From: Roseateles amylovorans
Lineage (GTDB): Bacteria > Pseudomonadota > Gammaproteobacteria > Burkholderiales > Burkholderiaceae_C
NCBI RefSeq assembly: GCF_025398155.2
Contig: NZ_CP104562.2
Coordinates: 5,146,001-5,210,000, forward strand
Length of the DNA stretch: 64,000 bases
Direction of reading: 5' to 3'
This document shows positions 1 to 6,393 of this stretch, piece after piece. A program made the translations under genes and the position numbers. The notes beneath the pieces are model-generated. The model worked only from the letters and a program-made list of their open reading frames with translations, was not told the origin of the DNA and searched no databases. The stretch's first letter is position 1; each line of letters starts with the position of its first letter.

Positions 1-313
1 GCAGGCGGCGATCGGCATCGATCGGCATCGTCGAGACCTTCGGCATGTCTTTGCGCCCCAGTGCGATCAGCTCGGGGGGCGTGTCACAGCTTCCGGGCCG
101 GAGACCCCGGGTTCATCCCGGGGCCATGTCCTTCGACCTGAGCGATACGATCCCTCGGCCACCGCACCGCTGCCAGGCCAAGGCCATCGCCCTCCTGCCG
201 TCTCAGGCGATCTGCGATCCTGCCGCTACCAGGCCACCACGCGGCATCCGCCTCTCCAGGCTCAGCACCACCGGAGCGCGGGCGAGCCTCGATCGCCATT
301 CGGATCGACCCTG
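1..313. other. non-coding left edge
   Basis: I see no convincing gene here. A GATCGGCATC motif is repeated in tandem at about 9-30, and a perfect 7-bp inverted repeat (CCCCGGG/CCCGGGG, 105-123) has no T-run after it. The 3' end of a gene lying outside the window could be present but cannot be recognised. Confidence 0.4.
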
Positions 314-342
314 TTGAATACTGTATGGACATACAGTACATT
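314..342 (+). promoter_or_regulatory. SOS promoter with LexA box
   Basis: A sigma-70-like promoter has -35 TTGAAT (314-319), a 17-bp spacer and -10 TACATT (337-342). The spacer carries TACTGTATGGACATACAGTA (319-338), a symmetric match to the enterobacterial and betaproteobacterial LexA box with the full CTGT-N8-ACAG core. An operator in this position should block RNA polymerase until LexA is cleaved after DNA damage. The first plausible coding sequence downstream is the small peptide gene at 465-575. Confidence 0.8.
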
Positions 343-359
343 CTCTCCATCGCTGCCGG

Positions 360-387
360 GCCTGTCGGATCGAGAGATCCGGCAGGC
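360..387 (+). other. leader-RNA hairpin, GNRA loop
   Basis: GCCTGTCGGATC (360-371) pairs with GATCCGGCAGGC (376-387) over 12 bp. One pair is a G-U wobble in RNA, and the loop GAGA is a GNRA tetraloop. It lies about 10-15 nt after the predicted start of the SOS transcript and some 78 nt before the small ORF. There is no T-run, so it is probably a structural leader element rather than a terminator. Confidence 0.6.
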
Positions 388-464
388 AAGCCGGCCGCCG
401 CTTCAACCGGAGTGGCGCCACCCCGCCGTTGACCCCGTCAGCCGGCACCGTTCTGGAGATGGCA

Positions 465-575
465 ATGCAAGTCCTGAAGCAACGAGTCTGGTCCTCGCTG
501 AACAATGCCGACGCCTGGGTGCTGTGCATCGGTGTGCTGTCCTGTCTGGGACTGGCCACCGGCGTGCTGGGTTGA
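465..575 (+). CDS. SOS-controlled small hydrophobic peptide (36 aa)
   Basis: This short reading frame is the first good candidate downstream of the LexA-controlled promoter. The start at 465 is chosen because GGAG (455-458) lies 6 nt upstream; an in-frame ATG at 459 abuts that GGAG and is less likely. The peptide has a basic N-terminus (K5, R7) and a continuous hydrophobic stretch of about 20 residues from A17 (AWVLCIGV...) to the C-terminus, so it looks like a single-pass inner-membrane peptide. By analogy, SOS-induced peptides of this size are either type I toxins that depolarise the membrane (TisB, 29 aa) or division inhibitors (SidA of Caulobacter, 29 aa). I recognise no homologue by sequence. 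The long structured leader resembles the translational control of tisB. Function is inferred from context and composition only. Confidence 0.5.
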   Translation: MQVLKQRVWSSLNNADAWVLCIGVLSCLGLATGVLG

Positions 576-750
576 GCGACTCGTTCTTTCAGCGCGTCAT
601 GGCTGGGTCTTTGAACTCAGCGTGCTGATCAGCGAAGGGATGGCCGCGAAGGGATGGCAGCGGATCGTTTAGCTGCGTCTGTTCGCGGCGCTGTCAGCCC
701 GTTCTTGTTCTTTTGTCTCGTTCAGTTTCACCATTTCAAACCCCCTTGAT
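576..750. other. spacer between SOS peptide gene and terminator
   Basis: No gene is apparent. A 12-bp direct repeat (GCGAAGGGATGG) occurs twice near 632-657. The stretch would form the 3' untranslated part of a transcript from the SOS promoter, or it could hold a small RNA. No convincing internal promoter was seen. Confidence 0.3.
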
Positions 751-808
751 CCGCTCCGCTTGAGCAGCGTCCGTCCCGGACATTGCTCAAGTCGAGCGGA
801 CTTTTTTT
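751..808 (+). terminator. strong intrinsic terminator
   Basis: CCGCTC-CG-CTTGAGCA (751-766) pairs with TGCTCAAG-TC-GAGCGG (784-799), giving 14 base pairs around a 2x2 mismatch. The loop itself contains a short GTCC/GGAC stem. A run of seven T follows at 802-808, so termination is on the plus strand. The only plus-strand gene upstream in the window is the SOS peptide gene, which implies a transcript of about 460 nt. Confidence 0.75.
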
Positions 809-894
809 GTCGGCGCAGGAAGTGCCCGAGCACATCCGCCAACCGAGCGGGGTATTGATTCGAGACCGGCCTCGTGGGTCCGGAAACCGCTTCC

Positions 895-1809
895 TCAGGA
901 GCCGCCCCACACAATCGCGCGCCACCGTGCCCAGTCGCGCCGCATCGGCATCACCGACAGCGCGAACAACAACGCCGCCAACGGCACCACGCAGATGAAT
1001 CCGACACGCTGAAACCCCAGCGCGCCCACAAAACCGCCCAGCACGAAACTGCCCAGCAGACCTGCGGCCATGGCCGCCCGCTGCCGGTTGTGATGCACGC
1101 CCACCGCCGTTGCATCGGGCACCGCCCCGTGCCGCGCGGCCTGGCGATTCCAATACAGCATCTTGCCCAGTTCCATGCCCAGGTCGGTGATGTTGCCCGT
1201 CATGTGGGTGGTGCGGATGCGCCCGCCGGAGGTCTTGGACCCCACCGCGTTCTGCAGGCCCATGATGAACGACAGCAACAGCACCGTCAGCGGCACCGCG
1301 AACGGGGTGTGCCAACCCAGCGTGATCGCGCCCATCAGGCCGAAGGGAAACAGCAGCGCCGCCTCCAGCAGCAGCGGCAGCGCATAGACACAACGCAAAT
1401 GCTGTTGTCGGGCCCAATGGACCAGCAAGGCGCAGACCGCTGCGCCCGCCAGAAACGCCAGGATCGCGCCCAGCGCGTTGAGCACCAAGGTCGTTTGCCC
1501 GAGCACCGCGCCGTCCGCCAACTGCGAGGCAAAGCCGGTCATGTGCGAGGTGTAGCGCTGCAACACCAGAAAGCCGCCCGCATTCACCGCCCCGGCATTG
1601 AACGCCAGCAACAGGCCCAGGGCCTGGTTGGTCGCCGGCGACCTATGACGATGGGTGAGATGAAGCAGCCGCCTCACCGGAAACCACCGCAACGGCGGGG
1701 CCCACCGACTGGGCCGAACGATTCCGATGATGCGCAAGCTCGACGCTTCATGACTTCTCCCGGTGGCAATGAGACGGGTGACGATGGCCATGGACGCCAT
1801 GGACGCCAT
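895..1809 (-). CDS. YoaK/DUF1275 family membrane protein
   Basis: This is a member of the YoaK (DUF1275) family of small integral membrane proteins, whose function is not established. The family signature is visible twice: an N-terminal NAGGFL followed by SHMTG, and a central TTHMTGNITDLG. About six hydrophobic segments follow one another, with basic loops (for example ARQQHLR). The length of 304 residues is longer than the usual 220-250 because the first 60 or so residues are basic and unlike the family. They begin inside a run of ATGGCG repeats (MASMASMAI), so the true start may be further in, perhaps a GTG near 1678 just before the RRLLHLTHRH segment. It is transcribed alone, with the plus-strand terminator at 751-808 beyond its 3' end. 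Confidence 0.75.
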   Translation of the reverse strand: MASMASMAIVTRLIATGRSHEASSLRIIGIVRPSRWAPPLRWFPVRRLLHLTHRHRSPATNQALGLLLAFNAGAVNAGGFLVLQRYTSHMTGFASQLADGAVLGQTTLVLNALGAILAFLAGAAVCALLVHWARQQHLRCVYALPLLLEAALLFPFGLMGAITLGWHTPFAVPLTVLLLSFIMGLQNAVGSKTSGGRIRTTHMTGNITDLGMELGKMLYWNRQAARHGAVPDATAVGVHHNRQRAAMAAGLLGSFVLGGFVGALGFQRVGFICVVPLAALLFALSVMPMRRDWARWRAIVWGGS

Positions 1810-1838
1810 GGCGATGGCGATGGCGATGGCGATGGCGA
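1791..1838. repeat. GCGATG/ATGGCC hexanucleotide array
   Basis: A tandem array at the predicted 5' end of the DUF1275 gene. Two GCCATGGAC-type units are followed by at least four GGCGAT units. The six-base period keeps the reading frame and supplies several alternative ATG codons on the minus strand, so copy-number changes would alter length or start choice rather than frame. Confidence 0.7.
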
Positions 1839-2173
1839 TCCGATCGTCCAGTGGCGGTCGATGATAAGGTCGCCTGGAAGCCCCTCATGGCGCAGGCGAT
1901 CCGACCGACGTCTTCCGCGCGCAGGACCGGCCTGCAAGCGCGCTTGGCGCATTCCAAAGCACTCGGCAAACACCACGTCAATGACGGCCCGCTCATTCGC
2001 CGATCCACCCAGCCGATGAATCCAGCAACTGAGCCATCAATCGCCTGCTTTTCGTCAAAGAGCTGTCACACTCGATCGGCACAATGCAAAGCATCCGAGA
2101 CAAACCAATCGGCTGCGCCATAGGGCAGAGTGCTGGAACCCGTCACCAGCGTCCGGATACCCCATTTCGAACC

Positions 2174-2197
2174 AAGCCACCCCTGCGGTGGCTTTTT
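2174..2197 (+). terminator. orphan intrinsic terminator
   Basis: AGCCACC (2175-2181) and GGTGGCT (2187-2193) form a 7-bp stem with a CCTGC loop and a T-run ending at 2197. No coding gene precedes it on the plus strand, so it may end a small RNA. Its stem closely resembles the minus-strand terminator at 5171-5195. Confidence 0.65.
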
Positions 2198-2310
2198 TCA
2201 TTCGTTCGCGCAGACTGGCCGGCGCCCATGCCTGAACCGATCAAGTCGTTCTTGGCCGACGCCGGCAGCCATCGCGCACTGCGGACCGCTCGAACACGCG
2301 CTTCGGGATT

Positions 2311-2351
2311 CGCGACGCCCGTTCAGGGTTTCTCCTGAGTTGGGCGTCGCG
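2311..2351. other. perfect 10-bp inverted repeat, nested stem
   Basis: CGCGACGCCC (2311-2320) and GGGCGTCGCG (2342-2351) are perfect complements. Inside them TCAGG (2323-2327) pairs with CCTGA (2334-2338). No T-run follows. It lies about 170 bp before the TonB-receptor gene and could be a leader RNA structure or an operator for it. It does not match any riboswitch class I recognise. Confidence 0.55.
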
Positions 2352-2522
2352 CCGGCCCATCAGACCATGTAAAGAACGATGAAAGTGCCTCGTGCCAAAC
2401 AGCCGCGCGCGGGCCGCATGCGATCCTGCCAGCGTTGTCAGCATTGACACGATCCTCCTTCCCGCGCCGCGTCCCAGCCCTACGCCAAGTCCTGCCGCGC
2501 TTGCCTTGCCATTGCCTTCACG

Positions 2523-5105
2523 ATGACACGCACCCGCTGCCCTTTCCCGTTTTCCGTCGCCCCGTCGACCCCTGCGTCGACCCCTGAGTCCGCCCCTGCG
2601 TCGACCTTCGCCTCGGCACTCGCGTCGGCCCCCGCCTCGGTGCCGACATCCAGCGCTTCCGCGCCACTGCGGCCCTCGATTCGTTCAATGCGCCCCTCGC
2701 GCTCCGCAAGCGCCACCGTGCACCAGGCCCGCGACCTGCCCCTTCGCCCGCTGACACTCGCCCTGATGCTGGCCGTCGGCCCGTCGGCCTGGGCCCAGAC
2801 CGCCCCACCCGCGCAGGACACGCCACCGCTGGCCACCCGTCCCACGCCCGCCACGCCGTCGTCGACCCCTGCGCCGCGCGCGCGGCCCGACGCCGCACCC
2901 CAGCCGCGCCCGCCGGCGGATCCCCAGAAACTGGACCGGGTCGAGATCCAGGGCACCTCGCGGGACGACGACCAGCGGCGCGCCTCCACCGCCTCCAAGA
3001 TCATCATCGGCCGCGAAGAGATCGAGCGTTACGGCGACAGCACCATCGGCGAGGTGCTCAAGCGCCTGCCCGGCGTGACCACCGGTGGACGTCCCGGCCG
3101 CGGCGGCGAGGTCCGCATGCGCGGCATGGGCGGTGGCTACACCCAGATCCTGGTGAACGGGGAACGCATGCCGCCGGGCTTCTCGCTCGACGAACTGCCG
3201 CCCGAGCAGATCGAACGCATCGAGGTGATGCGCGCGCCCACCGCCGAGTTCGGCGCCCGCGCCATTGCCGGCACCATCAATGTCGTGCTGCGCGAGGCGC
3301 TGCAGCGGCGTCTCAATGAGGTTCGGCTCGCCACCACCCTCGAGCGCGACCGCGTCACCCCCAGCCTCAGCTGGACCCGAAACGACAAGCTGGACGACGA
3401 GGGCAATGCCTACAACCTCACCGTCAATGCAATGCAGCACAAGCGGCTGGACGACATCAATTCCCGCTCGCTGACCCGCCTGCTGGACGATGCCGGCAAC
3501 ATCACCCGCGAGACCCTGCTCACCAACAGCGGCCAGAGCGGCGACGAGCGCAAATCCCTCAACCTGACCGGCCGGCTGCAGCTCAAGCTCGGCGGTGGCG
3601 ACACGGTCGCGATCCAGCCGTTCGTGATGGTCAACCGGGGGAGCAGCACCAGTCGTTTCAACCAGGTCCAGACGCCGGCACTGCCGGCCGACGACATCGA
3701 CCACATCCGCTACACCGACGCCGCCACCGACGGCGACAGCCGCGCCACCATGGCCCGGCTGAATGTGCAATGGAACAAGCGGCTCAATGAGACCTCGCGC
3801 CTGGAGACGCGGGTGGGGGTGGGCCGCATGACGATGTCCAGCGACAGCCATCGACTGGAGACCAACAGCGGCGCCTTCTACCGCATCCAGGACGACGACA
3901 CCAAAAGCCGAGACACCTCCTGGAGCTTCAACTCGAAGCTGACGCACCAGATGGACAACGATCACAACCTGGTGGCCGGCCTCGAAGGCGAAGGCACGAC
4001 CCGCAACCAGGATCGGCTGTGCGCGCAGTCCTATGACGCCGCGCAGCCGGCCCGCAACTGCGCCTACCTGGCCGATTTCGGCGACAACGTCACTGCCTCC
4101 ACGCGCCGATTCGCCGCTTATGCGCAGGATGAATGGAGCGTCGGCAAGCAATGGGGGTTCTATGCCGGCCTGCGCTGGGAAGGCATCCAGACCGAGAGCC
4201 GCAACAACCAGGGCCCGGTGAGCAACACCTCCCACGTGCTGACCCCGCTGCTGCACGGCGTCTACAAGCTGGACGAGAAAAGCCGGGAGCAGATCCGCGC
4301 CAGCCTGACCCGCAGCTACCGCTCACCCAATCTGAACGATGTGGTGGGCCGGCTCAGCCTCAGCAACCGCTATCCCTGCGACGACCCCGCCCTGCCCTGC
4401 ACCACCAACACCATCGACTCGCCGGACCGGATGGGCAATCCCGGCCTGAAGCCGGAGATGGCCACCGGGGTGGAGATCGGCTATGAGAAATACCTGTCCA
4501 AGGGCGGGCTGCTCAGCGCCAACTTCTTCTACCGGCGGATCACCGACCTGATCCGCAGCCAGGCGGTGCTGGAGACGGTGCCCTACGCGCCGGTGCAGCG
4601 CTATGTGGTGAGGCCGCGCAACATCGGTGACGCCACCACCTACGGCGTGGAGCTCGAAGCCAAGTTCCGGCTCGATGAATACCTGAGCGACGCCCTGCCG
4701 ATCAACCTGCGCAGCAACCTGTCGTTGTTCCACTCGGCGGTCGACGGCATTCCCGGCCCCCACAACAAGCTGGACCAGCAACCGCGCTACACCGCCAACC
4801 TCGGCGCCGACTACCGCCTGCGCAGCCTGCCGCTGACGCTGGGCGCCTCGCTCAACTACACGCCGTCCAACCTGCTGCAGCAAAGCGCGCAGGTGCTGGC
4901 GGACATCGACAAGAAGCGGGTGCTCGACCTCTCGGCGATGTGGACCTTCTCACCGGCCGTGGCGCTGCGGGTGTCGGCCAGCAACCTGGTGCCGCTGACC
5001 TATGGGAATGGCACCGTGTCCACCACCTCGGACCGGATCGTCCTGGCCGAGAACACCGGCCGAAGCTTCACCGTGTGGCAAGTGCGGCTGGAAATGAAGA
5101 TCTGA
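2523..5105 (+). CDS. TonB-dependent outer-membrane receptor
   Basis: An outer-membrane, TonB-energised importer. After a hydrophobic export signal (LTLALMLAVGPSAWAQ, about residues 76-92) comes a proline-rich linker, then the TonB-box/plug region starting near DRVEIQGTS (about 139). The plug shows IGEVLKRLPGV, MRGMGGGYTQILVNGERM and IERIEVMRAPTAEFGARAIAGTINVV. The rest, to residue 860, has the alternating pattern of a 22-strand barrel, with FRLDEY-type turns and a two-cysteine loop (YPCDDPALPC). The first 55 residues are a Ser/Ala/Pro-rich run encoded by short repeats (CCCCTGCGTCGA), so translation may start at the ATG at 2688; no good ribosome site is visible for either start. No transport partner lies beside it, so the substrate (siderophore, metal or sugar) cannot be named. 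Confidence 0.88.
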   Translation: MTRTRCPFPFSVAPSTPASTPESAPASTFASALASAPASVPTSSASAPLRPSIRSMRPSRSASATVHQARDLPLRPLTLALMLAVGPSAWAQTAPPAQDTPPLATRPTPATPSSTPAPRARPDAAPQPRPPADPQKLDRVEIQGTSRDDDQRRASTASKIIIGREEIERYGDSTIGEVLKRLPGVTTGGRPGRGGEVRMRGMGGGYTQILVNGERMPPGFSLDELPPEQIERIEVMRAPTAEFGARAIAGTINVVLREALQRRLNEVRLATTLERDRVTPSLSWTRNDKLDDEGNAYNLTVNAMQHKRLDDINSRSLTRLLDDAGNITRETLLTNSGQSGDERKSLNLTGRLQLKLGGGDTVAIQPFVMVNRGSSTSRFNQVQTPALPADDIDHIRYTDAATDGDSRATMARLNVQWNKRLNETSRLETRVGVGRMTMSSDSHRLETNSGAFYRIQDDDTKSRDTSWSFNSKLTHQMDNDHNLVAGLEGEGTTRNQDRLCAQSYDAAQPARNCAYLADFGDNVTASTRRFAAYAQDEWSVGKQWGFYAGLRWEGIQTESRNNQGPVSNTSHVLTPLLHGVYKLDEKSREQIRASLTRSYRSPNLNDVVGRLSLSNRYPCDDPALPCTTNTIDSPDRMGNPGLKPEMATGVEIGYEKYLSKGGLLSANFFYRRITDLIRSQAVLETVPYAPVQRYVVRPRNIGDATTYGVELEAKFRLDEYLSDALPINLRSNLSLFHSAVDGIPGPHNKLDQQPRYTANLGADYRLRSLPLTLGASLNYTPSNLLQQSAQVLADIDKKRVLDLSAMWTFSPAVALRVSASNLVPLTYGNGTVSTTSDRIVLAENTGRSFTVWQVRLEMKI

Positions 5106-5170
5106 CGGCGAGGTGACCGGCCCCCCGCGTGCCGTGCGCGCGGTTGGCCGCGCCGTCCGCCACGGGACGT

Positions 5171-5195
5171 AAAAAAGGCCACCGCAAGGGTGGCC
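5171..5195 (-). terminator. terminator of the cold-shock-domain gene
   Basis: On the minus strand GGCCACC-CTTGC-GGTGGCC is followed by six T (5176-5171). It lies about 150 bp past the stop of the minus-strand cold-shock-domain gene. On the plus strand the hairpin is intact but lacks a T-run, so it may only weakly stop transcripts of the TonB receptor. Confidence 0.7.
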
Positions 5196-5282
5196 TTGAA
5201 AAGCAGCCGGTCGAAAGACCGGCCGCTTCGGCGACGGGACCGGGCGCCAGCGCCGGTCCCCCACGAGAAAATCGATGATCTC

Positions 5283-5310
5283 GCAATACGCAATACGCAA
5301 TACGCAATAT
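5283..5310. repeat. GCAATAC heptamer array (4 units)
   Basis: Four consecutive 7-bp units, GCAATAC three times and then GCAATAT, lie between the terminator and the stop codon of the cold-shock-domain gene. The A/T content is unusual for this region. Confidence 0.8.
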
Positions 5311-5341
5311 GCGTTGCGCGATGACTGCTGAAGCCTGAGGC

Positions 5342-5743
5342 TCAGCGGGAGGCGGTCGCGCTGACGCGCTGCGCCAGCAATGGGTCGCCGGCGGGCGGCC
5401 ACAGCGTGGCACCAAAGCCCAGGGCCAGCACGCCCATCACCATCCACATCAGGGCCGACACCCGTCGCCGCTTGGCGATCGGACGTGGCCGGGAAGCCGT
5501 GCGAGGTGCGCGCAGTTGCGCAGGCACCCTGAACGGGGTGAGGCGCTGCAATCGGACGGCTTGCTTGCTCCCGTCACTCTTTGCAACAACCTCGAAGCTG
5601 ACCCGCTCCCCTTCATTGGGCGGCTGACCGTCCATCGGGAATGCGGACACATGAACAAACAGCGGTTCGCCACCTTGCTCCGGTGCCACCAAGCCGTGGC
5701 CGCGCTCGGCATACCAGCTGTCCAACGTACCTTCGAATCGCAT
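5342..5743 (-). CDS. cold-shock-domain protein with C-terminal membrane helix
   Basis: A 133-residue protein. Residues 1-70 form a cold-shock (S1-like, OB-fold) nucleic-acid-binding domain, with the RNP1 region as RGHGLV (normally KGFGFI) and RNP2 as LFVHVSAF. A basic linker (RPRPIAKRRR) follows, then one hydrophobic helix (about 98-116, ALMWMVMGVLALGFGATLW) and a short tail. The start at 5743 is supported by a G-rich ribosome site (GAGGGGG) about 9 nt upstream. Fusions of a cold-shock domain to DUF1294 membrane segments are common in proteobacteria; here only a single helix remains. The expected role is membrane-tethered RNA/DNA binding. The weakened RNP1 aromatic residue makes the affinity uncertain. 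Confidence 0.75.
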   Translation of the reverse strand: MRFEGTLDSWYAERGHGLVAPEQGGEPLFVHVSAFPMDGQPPNEGERVSFEVVAKSDGSKQAVRLQRLTPFRVPAQLRAPRTASRPRPIAKRRRVSALMWMVMGVLALGFGATLWPPAGDPLLAQRVSATASR

Positions 5744-6212
5744 GTCTGAAATCCCCCTCATCAAAGAACAGACAAGCCCAGGTGTCTCAAGTCCGGGCAG
5801 GGGTGCATCGTGCAGGTGATGGCGCCGACCACGGCAACAGGCTGTAAGCAGTGCAACCTGTGCAGGAATTGGCGTGGACACCGGTTTCGGCCGCGCCGGG
5901 ATGTCGGGTTGCACCAGCGGCGGGCGTTGAGGCGGCGATCGCCCCTGGAACGAGCGGGAACTGCACCCGCAGCCGTCGAGCCGCTCGCCACGCCGTGGGC
6001 AGCCCTCGTGTACACCGGTCACACCGGCCGGTTGCCCTTGCTTGTGAGCGTTACAGATGGGCGCACATGCACAGGCCGATGGAAACACGCCTTTGCGGTC
6101 GGACACCCGTCCTGCCGGCGGCGACATGCGCTCGCAGGCCCGCCACACCGTCGTCCGTGACGCTGACCTGGCCGATCACACGCGATCCACCGCCGGACGA
6201 CCGAGGCAGCGC

Positions 6213-6277
6213 ATCGGGTCCATATCGGGTCCATCCGGTCCATCCGGTCCATCGGGTCCATCGGGTCCATCGGGTCC
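6213..6277. repeat. ATCSGGTCC 9-bp tandem array (7 units)
   Basis: Seven units of ATCGGGTCC or ATCCGGTCC, with a 2-bp interruption after the first, lie in a spacer downstream of both flanking minus-strand genes. The 9-bp period leaves an open frame on the minus strand (repeated Met-Asp-Pro), but nothing else suggests coding. Confidence 0.8.
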
Positions 6278-6326
6278 AGCATGCCCAGCAGGCCCCACAG
6301 CCGAGCGGACGCCAGCGTCACAAACG

Positions 6327-6360
6327 ACGACGCCGAGTCGCTCATCGCGCTCGGCGTCGT
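6327..6360 (-). terminator. hairpin after the S9 peptidase gene
   Basis: ACGACGCCGAG (6327-6337) and CTCGGCGTCGT (6350-6360) form a perfect 11-bp stem about 35 bp beyond the stop of the minus-strand peptidase gene. Only a weak T-tract (CGTTTG) follows on the minus strand, so this is a likely but not classical terminator. Confidence 0.5.
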
Positions 6361-6393
6361 GGGTCTGGCGGTGCCCCGTCTCCGGGGCGCGGC

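Larger units (their letters stand above)
1840..2522. other. 683-bp gene-free spacer
   Basis: No protein gene is supported on either strand. The stretch holds an orphan plus-strand terminator (2174-2197) and a long perfect inverted repeat (2311-2351), both listed separately. The part before the terminator could encode a small RNA, but no promoter was recognised. Confidence 0.4.
5744..6393. other. 650-bp gene-free spacer
   Basis: No gene is supported; open frames here have poor codon character and no ribosome sites. The stretch contains a 9-bp tandem array (6213-6277) and an 11-bp hairpin (6327-6360), listed separately. Confidence 0.4.

Noticed and set aside
2241..2450. Small open frames in the 1840-2522 spacer
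   Set aside because: No ribosome sites, poor codon bias, and they span strong inverted repeats and a terminator.
2400..2522. A cobalamin-type riboswitch before the TonB receptor
   Set aside because: No B12-box-like motif or the expected multi-stem arrangement is present; only the isolated inverted repeat was found.
6213..6277. Tandem array as a CRISPR-like array
   Set aside because: The units are 9 bp, contiguous and without unique spacers. The same applies to the other short arrays; no cas genes are present.
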